DNA of 64,000 nucleotides from Branchiostoma belcheri (GCF_001625305.1 NW_017804054.1:744185-808184), one strand, 5' to 3'. Counted from the first letter of the stretch, positions 37,965 to 49,892 are shown. Notes: generated by a model not told the origin, from the sequence alone. A program made the numbers and translations.

Positions 37965-40900
37965 TCAATCTCTTTTGTACCAGTAAATGACCTTTTCTTC
38001 GTGTAGCCGTTTCCACAGCTCTCTCTCGTTGTCGAAATTGTGACAAGCGCCTCTCCACGGCCGACTGGCGTTGAACTTCGTCTTGTCATAATAGTGCAGG
38101 GTAAACCTGCAAACGAGATTCAAGAAAAAATAAATTAAAGAGAGTCACTCTGATAATACATGTATATATATAACTTACTTCAACAAAATATACATGAAAA
38201 TGTTTCAAACACTGCAAGTGGTTTCATCAGGTTGGCGAATCATTGAATATTGGGATTCACAACCAATAGCAATCACCTGATGACTGCCACCTTCCTCAGG
38301 GCAATAACGACTAGTTATACTTCCTTCCGCTAGGTGGCACTGCAATGAAAAGGATTGCAACCCCAAACGTGCACGTGACTAAGCTAGTATCCCCCCTCAT
38401 TGCCACGACCAAGGTAACAGGACTACCGAAAGATGGTAGGTACTTGTTGTTGGTTGTGTACAAATAACATCGGCACCCATGCTTCAACAGTTCATACGCG
38501 CTACAGAATATATTACATGTAGCTCATAAAGCACTCATAAACATAAATGTCGTGTAACGTTAATGTGTCTTTTTTCATAAACTCGAACTTGCAGTTGTCT
38601 TTAACACTAGAGACTTGCATGTTTCCCTCACCGTGGATCGTACCCATACCCGTACAAGCCTACATAGTCACACAGTTGTATGGCCAGGAAGGCGGTCATG
38701 GCGCCCGTGGTCGGTCTCAGCCCGGTGGCGTTCAAGAAATTGGCGTAGATGTAGCGCAGGAAATCCGGATGGACGATCTTCACGTTGGTAGAGTTTAGGT
38801 CGGGCCCCCGTGTGTGCCTGTTTATACATGTATAACGTTGTTGTGTCAAAACGACTCAAAGAAACAAAAATTGCTATCCTATCCCTGTTTTACTCATTTG
38901 TAACCACGTTTTAAAAATAAAAAATAAAAAGAATCCCCTGTGACTAAATCAGGAGCTCTTCTCTCTAAACAAATAAACAAACAAATAAAGGAATGTCCAG
39001 GAGTCCTACCATTCGCATGTGTTAAGGTTCTTGACTTTACACCCCATCCCGCCTGGAACAGAGCCTGTCGTGAGCCAGCCGGCCAGGTACATCAGGTCCC
39101 AACCCTTGAACGGGACGTACAGCCGCAAGGGATTCTGGGAACATACAATTTTTTTCAATCACAACACTAAGCCTTAACAACGTAAATCATTCTTTCTTGC
39201 ATGTCTGAGGAGTATTCCGACAAAGAATAAGAAAAAAAGAATCATAACTGTACATAAAGTTTAAACATTGACAGTGACATGTTTCCTGTTGTAAAGGAAA
39301 GATCTGCAATAATTTCGTTTCGCTTTGAAAAGGTTAGGAAGATCTACTATGACAACGAGTTTACATTTACCGCTTTTGTAACGTGTCTGATTTTCTGTGA
39401 TTCCGGGTAGAAGACGTAGAAGGACGTCCTGTTGCCCACGTCCGCCAAATACTTGTCCTCCGTATGGGCGTTATTCACTCTGCGTAGAAAATACAGGAAT
39501 TTCATTCAGCCACCGATGAAAGCCAGTGGACAACATATGAAACGTCTGAATATGTAGATACGTACTGAAGTTGTTTGATTTACACTGTAGTCTTGTGTAT
39601 GTTATCTGATTTTTAAAAAATGTCATGCTAGTATTTACCTGAAGACGTAGTCATGTGCGTCTATCTCCTTTCCCTTTCCCGACCCTTTCATCTGCCCTCC
39701 GGACCCCACCACTGCACACCGAACACAATCCTTCCGACGTCCGCCGAACACGTCCTGGTTTCTTATAGTAGTCAGGATTTGTTCTACCCCTGTGCAAAGA
39801 ATGACATACGAAATAAAGTTAATATAATATAGACGCCACTGTAACACATCAACAAATAGACCATTTTTGATTGGTAGAATTAACTCCACTGTACCAGTGG
39901 AATTCACAACGAGCCGTGGACCATGTCCTAAGGACTGCGACGCTTTCCAGTAGTTAGCGTGCATGTCCAGTGAGCGACAACAGCTGGGATTCGAACTCCC
40001 GACCTTTTGGTACAGAGTAACTAACCACAGGGCTACGCACGCTACGCCTGTCTCAAACCAACCACTCAAAGTGATCCGTTGTTTATGTCCTTGGTGCTGA
40101 AATGTTATCACTACAGACCTAACTCTGTTCTGTAGATATGGATACTCAGTTCCGCAGCATCACGAGCTGGAAATTCTTCTATCGAAACAAAAATTACACA
40201 GTCTGCTTCACGTTCCTAGTCTTAATGACGTGTGGGGGCCAACAATAGACCGAGTTATGCGAAGAATGAAGTATAGATGTCAGTCCGATATTGTACTCAC
40301 ATGTTTTGTTTTCCCTGCGGTACCCGAATGGCAGGGAGAATTTTGCAGCCAGGTGACTGTATTTCTCTGTTTCCAGGTCAGTCCTGTCCATAAACAACTT
40401 CACGTCCTCTTTAAAACGGCCGTTTAACCAAGATGACGTCATGACTAGGTTCCTGAGGCTTGAGGGGCATTCCTAGTGCGAGCGGGGGTGTAAGATGGGA
40501 ATTGAGGAGAAGTTGATACGTACAGATTCAAACTCTATTAAGGTTGGTAATTTGACATGTAAAGTCCTGCCAGTTCCTATAGAGCGTTTTCACTCATTTT
40601 CAATATCAATAACCATGCAGGTGCGGACCGCCATGTTGGTGTCCCAGTTTGCATGTCAATGAATTGTAGCTCAAGCGTACACAGTATTTTTGTGTTTCAT
40701 CCCCCAGTTTTAAGATATTCTTCTGGTATTCTTTCTTTGTGCTGTAAACATTCATTGAAAAACAGGGACACCAACATGGCGGCGGACACAGCGATGGCGT
40801 CACTGATTATCATAAGATACATGTATATCTTGGAGACTGTAATACTCACCGACGACTTGTACATGATGTCTCTGGCGAACGGCAAATCGTGAAACCGCCA

Positions 40901-41984
40901 TGTTCTGTCAATCCGTGGCAAAATGTTACCTAAAGCGCGATCGGAAATGACGTCACCTATGTCTTCGTCGTACTCGGTCCCCTCCCTCAGCACCCTCTCC
41001 ACCCGGGCCAGGGTGACGTCATAGTTTTCTCCAACTTCAACCCCCTCGTGGATGATGCTAATGACGTCTTCCAACTGTCCACCAATCAGAAACTGGGAAT
41101 CTATCGTCACATTCAACATCTGCGTGATCCCCTGTAGGATAGCTGTCTCTGTGTCCCCCCTCCTGATGATTATGTGTTGGATGATATTTTCAAGAAGCTC
41201 GGCGGAAGGGTTGTTCACAGCGAAGTCGTCTTGATCAATCAGTTTGATCAGGTGGTGCAGATTTTCGAAGACAGTTTGTTTAATGAGAGGGGTGACTCTG
41301 TGTACAAGTTGGAGGTTGAAGTACAACGAATTTCTGGGGAGGAAAAACCATCAGTTTCAAACGTCGTTCAAAGTTCATCTTGCCTCTGCCCCGCCTAACA
41401 CCGTTCATAGAATGTGCAACAAGACAGACGACCGTGTCGCAGCGTCATCTGTGCTAATCGCGAAGAACTGCAGACAACGAAGCCGCCCTCCGTTGTCTAA
41501 ACATGTATTTTAGACCAAGGACATTTCTTTAGGCGAATTGACACCTTATTTGTGGACAAGTGCATGTAGATATGAATAAACTTGCAGAAAGTCTTTTTCA
41601 GCAGCAATGTAAACAATCCTTGAAAATGCTTCCATACAAAACTTCTAAAACGGCATGGCATTTTCTAGGATTTTGTTACAGTCTGCATACATTGTAGCAA
41701 GGACATTTATATACGACTGTAAATAAAGATAAAACCACCCGCAGCACTCTTTTTAAGTCTACTTAATTTTACACTCATGAATTTCTATGGATACATATGG
41801 TGAATCGACACTATTCACCATACGTACAATCTGACAGATATATGCTGTAGATTGTGACGTACCTTTCCTGTACTCTGACAGCCGTCGTCACTTCTTCGTA
41901 CACTATAAACAGCAGTGCCAATGCTGCCCCTGTCCAGAGCGCGGTTTTCAGCACTTTGGTTTTTCTGAACGGTCGGATCCCCAT
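37965..41984 (-). CDS. sialyltransferase, ST6GalNAc I/II-like (copy A)
   Basis: A Golgi type II membrane glycosyltransferase of family GT29 that moves sialic acid from CMP-sialic acid to a glycan; best match is ST6GalNAc I/II, which act on GalNAc O-glycans. Exons: 41863-41984, 40850-41333, 40301-40472, 39639-39789, 39371-39479, 39010-39134, 38632-38817, 37965-38106; total 1491 nt, 496 residues. Short basic tail (MGIRPFRKTK), membrane anchor about 16-30, acidic stem to about 240, catalytic domain with sialylmotif L (C284 AVVGSGG, then GKEIDAHDYVFR), motif S (HPDFLRY 404-410, RPTTGAM, C437), motif III HYYD 454-457 and VS H472-x4-E477. C284-C437 is the expected disulfide. WKRLHEE near the end resembles ST6GalNAc1/2. 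An AATAAA follows the stop by a few bases (37956-37961). Acceptor specificity is inferred only. Confidence 0.93.
39880..40050 (-). repeat. tRNA-derived SINE in intron 3 of sialyltransferase A
   Basis: Minus-strand text has a tRNA-like head: TAGCCCTGTGGTTAGTTAC (A box) and GTCGGGAGTTCGAATCCC (B box), followed by non-tRNA sequence with GTTGTCGCTCACTGG. The acceptor stem does not pair, so it is a SINE. It lies in the same intron that holds a true tRNA gene in copy B. Confidence 0.65.
40622..40791. mobile_element. 170-bp MITE-like element in intron 2 of sialyltransferase A
   Basis: Inverted ends: left GCGGACCGCCATGTTGGTGT, right the reverse complement of GTCCGCCGCCATGTTGGTGT, with CCC following in both. 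Internal sequence has no coding potential. Confidence 0.6.
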
Positions 41985-42894
41985 GTGGATAGCAGTCTTA
42001 ACACGCAGAATGTAAAAAATTAACTCGATAGGACTGAAAACTGTTCAGGATATTTTGACCTCTGTCGGCCTCTGGCTTCCATATTGTTTTGGTCTGTAAT
42101 CCCATGTATGGATGATTAAGGATCTTATTTTTTCTCCGTCAATAGTTCTAAGGTGGAATTATCTTTTTTTATCACTTTTCATCAAATAAGAAATATTCCC
42201 AAAATAAAAAGATATTTATTTCATTTTAGTTTGACAAATTTGTTCAAGATGATATCTCGACTAAAATTCATAAATATTGTTAACCAGGTGTTGATTAAAC
42301 CCTTTCACACCCTCTCGCCCGGAGCGGCGCTACTCTGAGAGAACCGGTCTGTCCACTCTACAAGCAAATTACAGCAAATGGGTCAAAAATGACGTAGTTG
42401 AAACAAAAGAACCCATCGTACTGCTTGCGTCAATATTGAAAAGATCACATGTTGTATTTGTGACCTTTAGAATGAATCGTCTACGGACTGGCCTTTTATG
42501 TATGGTTAAAAAAAATTCCTCAAAATAAATAAACATAAGAAATATGAGAAATTACGAATAGATATTGTAGAATTTGAAATAAAAAAATTACAGGAATTGA
42601 CATTTGTTATTCACATGTACAAGCAAACGTGTCTTACAAGTCTAGATTGTAGAATTCTGTGCGTGCGATTCATAATTCAATTTAATCAAGTTCAATTCTA
42701 ATTCAAACTTTATTCCACAACAGCTGTAATGGATACAATGTTTTGTTTAACGGACCACTTACTTCCACATATATACAACATATGGTCACGCTGCGGGATT
42801 AAGGAACAAATTAGCGAAGTTAAATATTTTTCTAGTAAAATGTTTTTATAAATATAAAATAATCATGAACAATCCTATGGGATTTCACTCGCTG

Positions 42895-43036
42895 TCAGTC
42901 TGGTTGAAACCAGTTAATGACTCCTTCTTGACTGAGTCTTTTCCACAGCTCTCTCTCGTTGTTGTAGTCGTGACAGGCCCCTCTCCACGGCTTGCTGACG
43001 TTGAACTTGTTCTTGTCGTAGTAATGGAGGGTGTAA
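42895..43036 (-). CDS. orphan sialyltransferase terminal exon between copies A and B
   Basis: A complete copy of the last sialyltransferase exon: acceptor (cctcatcag), then YTLHYYDKNKFN, CHDYNNERELWKRLSQEG and a TGA stop. Motif III (HYYD) and the VS motif (H-x4-E) are intact. Its length (142 nt) equals the last exon of copy A and differs from copy B (148 nt); the entry phase fits exon 7 of both. An AATAAA on the minus strand at 42709-42714 would serve it. No other exon of a third copy was seen nearby. Lying downstream of copy B's own last exon, it could be an alternative terminal exon of B or the relic of a lost copy. Confidence 0.8.
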
Positions 43037-43947
43037 CTGATGAGGAAAGAGAAGAATTATAAGATGGCCGATCTATGACGTCACAAAGCAACATGGCGGC
43101 GCCCATTGACTCGTGGCTAAAACAGAATAGTCATCATTACAAGACCGCAAACATTGTAACAGTACAGAGAGGTGTGGCACGAAGGGGAGATAAAGTGATA
43201 AAGCACATACTAGTAGCAATATTTAGCTTACAGCATATACGGCCATGGTGTTTGCTTTTTACAAGCATCTGCCAAAACCTTTCACTTAAAGTTTCAGCGA
43301 ACATATGCTAAAGCCTTCATAAATATCTGCCAAAGTCTACAAACCTCTACTATAGCCTCTACAAGCATCTGGTAAGCCTTTTAGCCTCTGCCAAGCCTGT
43401 TAATAGGTGTCAACATCATGGTCCTCACCGTGCCATCCACGTGTCCCAAGTAGTCACAGTTTTTACAATAGTCACAATTAAAATTGCGTAGGAAGCACCG
43501 TGAAAGGTCGTATAGCTGGACAACCCTACATTGTAGTATACCTTTCACTGATGACAAAATCCAATTGTTATACCTCCACTGGAGCAATATCTTAGTACTA
43601 GTACCTTATAGGAGCATGCTGTCTCTTTGTAGAACAGATATGTATAACTATAGTACCGGTGGATTTTATTACGCTTTATTGTAAGATTCAGAAAACCAAA
43701 TTACTACATGCGAACCTGGTTTATCGCATAGAAGAGCGGTTAAAACAATATAACTAAAGAATCATAAATGTTTCCTGTCCGATTTTATACTACTAGTATT
43801 ATGAATTACACATTCCATACGAATGGCCTATACACGCTAAAGTTAACGAAGAAGGCAGAATAAACTAGAAATCGTTATCACAAGGGTTTTCCAGAACGAG
43901 CTCCAAAACGACAGTCTTGGCTCCATATCAATATTTTTTGCTCCATG

Positions 43948-46900
43948 TCATTCTCTTTGAAACCAGTAAATGATCCCTTCTTTACTGAGCCGTTTCCACA
44001 TTTCCCTCTCGTTGGAATAGTCGTGACAAGTCGTAAAGTTCTGCCAGGGCTTGCTGGCGTTGAACGCGTTCTTATCGTAGTAGTGAAGGTTGTAACTGTG
44101 GAGTAAATAGACGAATTACTATGGGGACAACGAAATGGTTGGTAACTACGAAAGCCCAAGACGACAATAGCTGCGAAGAATTATGCGACACCGTCTCCAC
44201 CGCCTCTGCCAAAGCCATTATCAAGCCAAGCCTTCCCAAGCGTCTGCTAAATCTTTTGCAAACCTCTGCCAACTTGAACCCTTTTATCTATTTGCAAGCC
44301 TCTTGCATCGTTCTCAATCTCTGCAGCCATTGCAAATTGCAAAACCTCTGCCAAATGCACAGATTTTCTATAGAGAGCCCTTGCCACCGGCCCCTCCTGG
44401 TACTTGACCTTATGCTAATGACTGTGCCATCATTGCCATGTCTTACCGTGTGTCGTACCCATACCCATACAAGCCCACGTAGTCACACAGTTGTATGGCT
44501 ATGAACGCAGTCATGGCGCCCGTAGTCGGCCTCGCCCCTGTGGCGTTGAGAAAATTGGCGTAGATGTAACGCATGAAATCTGGGTGGAGCATTTTTACGT
44601 TGGTTGCATTTAGATCTGGCTCTTTGGGTTTCCTGTAATCAAAAATATTTTCTTTTATTAGTCACATACAGTAGTCGATGAGGCCATTCATACTATCATC
44701 TAAGGCAAGGAGACCGTTTATGTGTTTATTACCACGTACATGAGGCAAAGGTTCTCAGAAGTCTGAATTCTTACCAGCATTTGGACATGTTTTTGCAGTA
44801 GGGCGGCGGGATCTTTCCGTACAGCAGCTTGTTCGCCAGGTAGTGCAGGTCCCACTTCTTGAAGGGGGCGAACACTCGCACTGGATTCTGGAAAAGCCAG
44901 AGCAGAACGTTGTTTTGTTTTGTTCTGTTTTGTTATATTTTATGTCGAGCTGTTTTGTTCTGGTTTCCTGGACTTTTAGTGAGACGCAAATCTGTTTTGA
45001 GTGAGCGAGACGCAAATCTGTTTTGTAATTATTTCAACAATATTGATCATTTCTTCAATTGGTTACAATTACTTTTTTTGACAGGATGAATCCATAACTT
45101 CTACATGATGTGTTGCAGTGTTGCAATGTGAATCCATAACTTCTACATGACGTATCTCCAAGCAGATGTGAAAAAAGCAGGCGTAAAATCCCGGCCGAAA
45201 CTCGACAGTATCTGCTTGGAGATGACCCTCACCGCTTTGGCCACGAGTTGTATTTTCTGGGATTCTGGGTAGAATGTGTAGAAGGACGTCCTGTTGCCCA
45301 CGTCATCGGAGTACTTCTCTTCTGTGTGGGCGTTATTCACTCTGTCCACAAGAAAGATAAAGTAGTCAATCTCCACTCAGGTTTGAAGCATTGTGCATTT
45401 CCAGTAGCGCTAGAAGTAAGTTCGCAACGGCTCACTTTTAACAGCTTTTGATAACTTTATTGCACAACAATTGTATGTAGAGCATCTACCGGTACGAACA
45501 TGACTACAATGCCTACCTGAAGACGTAGTCGTGTGCGTCTATCTCCTTCCCTTTTCCCGACCCCTTCATCTGCCCTCCTGTCCCCACCACTGCGCAGCGG
45601 ATACAGTCTTTCCTCGGCTCCCCAAACACATCCGGAGTCGTGATTGTGTTCAAAATCTGCTCAAGAACTGAAAAAGGGCACACACATAGGTTAACACGTG
45701 GGTAAAGCGCCATTAAACATAGAAATGCAAGTATACGTATTTGACGGACTTGTAGCCACTCTCTCATTGGTTGACCGTTGAACTCAGGCTGATAATTGTG
45801 ATAGACCTGAGCCAGCAGGGCCCAGGTACCCTTTGCAACCTTTACACATTTTAACTCTATAGGATCCGTTTACATCCACTTTTGCATAAAAAATTAAATG
45901 AAACGAAAAAAAACCTTGCCCCGTGTGAGGATCGAACTCACGGCCTTCAGATTATGAGACTGACGCGCTGCCTACTGCGCTAACGAGGCTGTTGAAGCAT
46001 TATGTAATCAAATACCTGTACGACTCACAAGTTTTATTTTCCTTCTTGTAACCAAACGGCAACGGGAATCTTTCGCACAGCTTTTTGTAGTTTTCCTCTT
46101 CGAGATCGTCCTTGTCTGCAAACACCTTGACGTCATCCCTGAACCTGCCGTTAAACCAGGAGGAGGACGCCCCCTTGTGACGCAGACTGGAAGGACACCT
46201 CTATCGATGGGCGGGGCAAGAAAAATGTGAACATCATGAAATCATTGTAATAACTGTCTAGGTCTAATAATCAAATTTCTACACTTTTTACACTTCTGAA
46301 ACATTAACGATACCGAAATGAACAAGTCAATTTACAATACACCGAAACTTAGATCGCACTGTCAATCCTAAAAAAATCTACCTTACCGACGGTTTGCGGT
46401 TAGGATCCTTTGCAAACGACTGGTCGTGATATCTCCATCTCTTGTCAACCTTTGGCAAGATGTGACCCAAAAATTGGCCGGAAATGACGTCACCAACATC
46501 CTCCTCGTACTCCGTGCCTTCCCTCAGGACCCTCTCTAGTCTGTCCACCGTGATGTCATAGTTTTCCCCCACCTCCACCCCCTCACTGATCAACGCGATC
46601 ACTTCACTCAGCGTCACGCCTTCTATGTGCAAGTCGTCGTCTGTGAAATTGAACAGTTTTGCGATTGTCTGCAATGTCTGACTTTCCGGTTTGTCCTTGT
46701 TGACCAGGATTTGTTTGACGATATTTTGAAGGAGTTCTATGGAGTTGTGGTCGTCTGTGAAGTGGTCGTGGCTGATGATCCAGGCTATGTGATGAAGGTG
46801 GTCGTAGGCAGACTCCTCCGAAGGTCTGGGTGCGTTCTGGTGGCGCAAATCTAAAATTTCTTGTCTGGATCTATATTTTGAAATGGAATAGATTTAATCA

Positions 46901-47928
46901 TTCGAAAATGTATGGTAAACGCCTACATACCATGGTAAACATACGTAAAGGTTAAACAAGGTCTTCAAATAATTATACAATACACTCTTTCTTTCACTCA
47001 CTCACTCACTCACTCACTCACTCACTCACTCACTCACCCACTCACTCACTCACTCACTCACTCACTCACTCACTCACTCACTCACACCCTTTTCGTAACT
47101 GTGCCTGGAACAAGAAGAGACTTTTGTTGTAACTTGGTGAACCATGTATGATGTAGCCTTTGTCCTTTCGCACTGTAAAGGTACTTCTGGAGTTAGATTG
47201 TTTAAAACTCGAAAATGATGTGTAATATTTATTTCTTTTCCAGCATGCTCCCAGCTAAGATTTCTAAAACCTACACGAGGAAAATTCGCCGATGTCGTTA
47301 ACGTTATATAGGGGACGGTCACGACACGGGATGTCTCCCGGGGAAGAAGCCAGCTCTAAAGAGATCAATAATTCATACACTGTAAGTGTGCTCTCAGTCA
47401 GTGGAACATGATAAGAAAATGCCGCGTTTATTCACAACACTGTGGACTGGACAACATAGTCGACCATGTCAAATATATTTTGGTTGGATGTGAGTAATAT
47501 TCTTTGGGAACGGCGTGGAGCAATATCTAAATGTCAGCGTGAGCGACGTCTATCATCCATAATATGAATTGCAGCGGCTTGTCAACGTGTCAAGGCTACC
47601 AGTGATAAGTCATAAATATATCCTTACGTTGCTAAACTTTCTCTTGTAGAGAATACAAATATGTGGATACCAAAGCACACAGTGTCCCCTAAGATTGTAT
47701 ACCGACGTAGCGCCTCTGCATGCTAGTATTCATTAGCGATAATTACTAGAAGATTCCACAACCAAAATACCAAATATCTGTGTTTTTGTGTACTAACCTG
47801 ATCGGACCACCAGCGATTGTCACCAGTTCATCCCTCAGTGAAATAACCATGGCTGTCGCCAGGAACATGGACAGGAAAGCCCCGGCCTTCCGCAGATGTC
47901 GACTTCGTCTTTTCAGAAACCGCAGCAT
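43948..47928 (-). CDS. sialyltransferase, ST6GalNAc I/II-like (copy B)
   Basis: Tandem paralogue of copy A with the same eight-exon plan: 47798-47928, 46387-46864, 46029-46200, 45517-45667, 45233-45341, 44775-44887, 44447-44632, 43948-44095; total 1488 nt, 495 residues. Exons 3, 4, 5 and 7 have exactly the same lengths as in A (172, 151, 109, 186). Type II topology: basic tail (MLRFLKRRSRHLRK), anchor about 15-31, acidic stem with GVEVGENYD as in A, sialylmotif L at C285 (AVVGTGG, GKEIDAHDYVFR), motif S with RPTTGAM and C434, HYYD 451-454, VS H471-x4-E476. All catalytic motifs are intact, so it should be active in the Golgi lumen. The exon-2 acceptor at 46864 was chosen because it alone keeps frame. 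AATAAA signals lie at 43665-43670 and 43675-43680. Confidence 0.93.
45154..45223. mobile_element. 70-bp MITE, CTCCAAGCAGAT family
   Basis: Perfect 14-bp inverted ends ATCTCCAAGCAGAT / ATCTGCTTGGAGAT around a 42-bp centre. It sits in intron 5 of sialyltransferase B, starting nine bases after the exon-5 donor (GTGAGGGTC then the repeat). Short direct repeats (GAATCCATAACTTCTACATG twice at 45085-45150) abut its far side. Confidence 0.75.
45917..45989 (-). tRNA. tRNA-Met (CAT), elongator type
   Basis: A 73-nt gene starting GCCTCGTTAGCGCAGTAGGC on the minus strand. The acceptor stem closes (GCCTCGT with ACGGGGC, one G-U type pair), the D arm is GCGC..GCGC, and the anticodon loop CTCATAA has CAT at 45954-45956. 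The T arm is CGTGAGTTCGATCCTCACA-like. It is nearly identical to the animal elongator tRNA-Met. A run of eight T follows on the minus strand (45905-45913), the Pol III terminator. It lies in intron 3 of sialyltransferase B on the same strand. Confidence 0.95.
46995..47085. repeat. (CTCA)n microsatellite
   Basis: About 90 bp of almost uninterrupted CTCA repeats with one CCCA variant, in intron 1 of sialyltransferase B, about 130 bp upstream of exon 2. Confidence 0.97.
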
Positions 47929-49202
47929 TCTGAATTATCATACAGATCTAGCTCATGTTACGAAAATGTCCATAATTTGAATGGCTGAACACCTTTCTCG
48001 ACGTATGGCTGGCTTGGTTTTGCCTCTAGGGTGCGATTAGACTATCTTTGCCGAAGGGTCTGTATGGAGTTTAGCCGTCGACTGTTTTCGATTTTTTTTT
48101 TAATCACGGACTATTTTTTTCTACGACGTAAACAATGTACAAAAGAAGGATTAGTACTATATGTAGTTTGATTTGCGCCTGGCACCTTTTAGACAAACCT
48201 GGTTGTAAACTCGTGTGAACAGGGATATCAGAATCCCCCAGGTGAGATTGTAAGATTGGTTGACCTCGAGAAAACTGGTCTGACCGGTTCTCTGACCTGT
48301 GACGACGTTTGGCATTTTGTTGTTGATATTCTTTATATTTTATATTATACGTATTACTCTCATTTGTACAAATATATTGTGTTTATCATATGACTATTAG
48401 TAGTAGAACGTACCAACAATATCGTTTGCTACATTCTAAAGAAGCACGACGGACTCCAATTCAAAGAAGCACATGATATATATATATATATTACGCAGAA
48501 CTGCTTGGCACGGGAACTTCTTGCCACGTATATATGGCGTAGTATAATTAGTAAACAGGAAGTCGCAAATGATCGTAATTATCAGAGATTACACGTATCA
48601 ACCCCAAGTACACATGTACATGTATCTTCTGAGTCAGAAGACGGGGCGTTGACTGCATTGTAGAATTCAGACACGATCTATCAAAAGTCGGTAGAGGTCG
48701 CTGTTGACTTCGGTATTTTATTACCGAGTTGGTCAAACCACCTGTTGTATGTGATGCCTACGTCGTAAATGGTGAGTTTATATATAGATGTTATACTAAG
48801 TACCCAGGAGAGACTGTTATGACTTAACAGGAAACAATCACAAATTGCGGGTTGTTAATATTCTGTGCAGTCCACAGTCAGTTTATTGCCTCGGTTAATT
48901 TTCTCCACATTGATTAGACATCGATTTATACATTCGATAAATACAGCTTTGTGAATAGAAATGTCAGTGACTGACGTTGTTAACGGTTTGGATAATCTTC
49001 CTGTAACATGGTTTAGATACGTGCTATACATGTAAAAAAAGTTGCATTGTCTTGTTCGTTTAATATTAACGTTAGCGATACGCTTTCCTAACATACGCGT
49101 AGTGTGTGAGTATGTACTGCATTGTTATTTGCCATCGGTATATGCGAAATAGTCAGGCCTCTAATACGGCTACGCCTAACTTAAAGAGGGTTCATTGAAC
49201 TC

Positions 49203-49892
49203 TTACGAGTCAGGCACGCTCACGAAATACTCCGACAGAGGCAAGCTTTTGGCTGCTAGTGCAGCTTCTTTCTTAGCCTTTTCTATGTGCGGCCTCCGCT
49301 TAGCAAGTCTGGCGTTTTTCTTCAAGTGCGGTACGCTTCTTTGTCTTCCATCCTCTGGAGTGACCGGTAATGTCTTAAGCGGCTTACTGTTGTTGTTGTT
49401 GTTCTCGAGCTCCGCCATTTTTTGCGACTTGACGCGCTGTCGGACCTCCATGATCTTTTTGCTGAGGCGAACGGACTCCTCTCCGTCCGGACTGAGCTCT
49501 CTCTCGCACTGCTCCCTCAGAGCCTTCACCCACTCGTCCCTTTTCAACCTCCCGTCTGTCTCGAAGAAGTACACATCAGAACCTTCCTCGTTGCACAATT
49601 TGAAAGAGTTTTCACCGCAGGTGACCACCTTGGTCCCGAATAGCTCAATCCTTGCCCTGGGTTTGTGCCCGGAAGTATCGTAACAAACCACGAACGGACT
49701 GGAGTCGTTGGTGTACAGACAGACTCTGCACTGATGCGGCTTCTTGTTTTGCCGCCACGGCTCCTTCACCGCGAGTTTTTCGGACAACAGTTTCTTGCTC
49801 ATCTGAATGCTGGTGAACAGGCCGTGCTGGTCGATGGCAGGCCGGTTTCCCGTCAGGCCTCTGAGGTGGAAAAGTTTCTCCAGCAGACTCAT
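49203..49892 (-). CDS. PH-domain protein (C-terminal exon or single-exon gene)
   Basis: An open frame of 229 residues from an ATG in good context (GTGACCATGA). Residues about 55-140 look like a pleckstrin-homology domain: strands with CRVCLYTNDSSPFVVCYD, RARIELFGTKVVTC and SFKLCNEE, then VYFFETDGRLKRDEWVKALR, whose conserved Trp begins the C-terminal helix. PH domains bind phosphoinositides or proteins at membranes. The tail is basic, with a short Asn run and many Lys/Arg. I do not recognise the family. The frame stays open 5' of the ATG to an AG acceptor at about 49928, and it can join the exon 53325-53492 in phase 0, so the ATG may be internal. AATAAA for the minus strand at 48882-48887. 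Confidence 0.75.
   Translation of the reverse strand: MSLLEKLFHLRGLTGNRPAIDQHGLFTSIQMSKKLLSEKLAVKEPWRQNKKPHQCRVCLYTNDSSPFVVCYDTSGHKPRARIELFGTKVVTCGENSFKLCNEEGSDVYFFETDGRLKRDEWVKALREQCERELSPDGEESVRLSKKIMEVRQRVKSQKMAELENNNNNSKPLKTLPVTPEDGRQRSVPHLKKNARLAKRRPHIEKAKKEAALAAKSLPLSEYFVSVPDS

Noticed and set aside
39960..40045. tRNA gene in sialyltransferase A intron 3
   Set aside because: A and B boxes present, but the acceptor stem does not pair and no T-run terminator follows; a SINE.
39635..40111. 158-codon minus-strand frame as a single gene
   Set aside because: Only 39639-39789 is exon; the N-terminal part is intron containing a tRNA-derived SINE.
46980..47090. CRISPR-like regular repeat
   Set aside because: Simple (CTCA)n microsatellite without spacers, in a eukaryotic intron.
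49195..49683. 162-codon plus-strand frame
   Set aside because: Mirror of the PH-domain exon; the minus-strand reading has domain structure, the plus does not.
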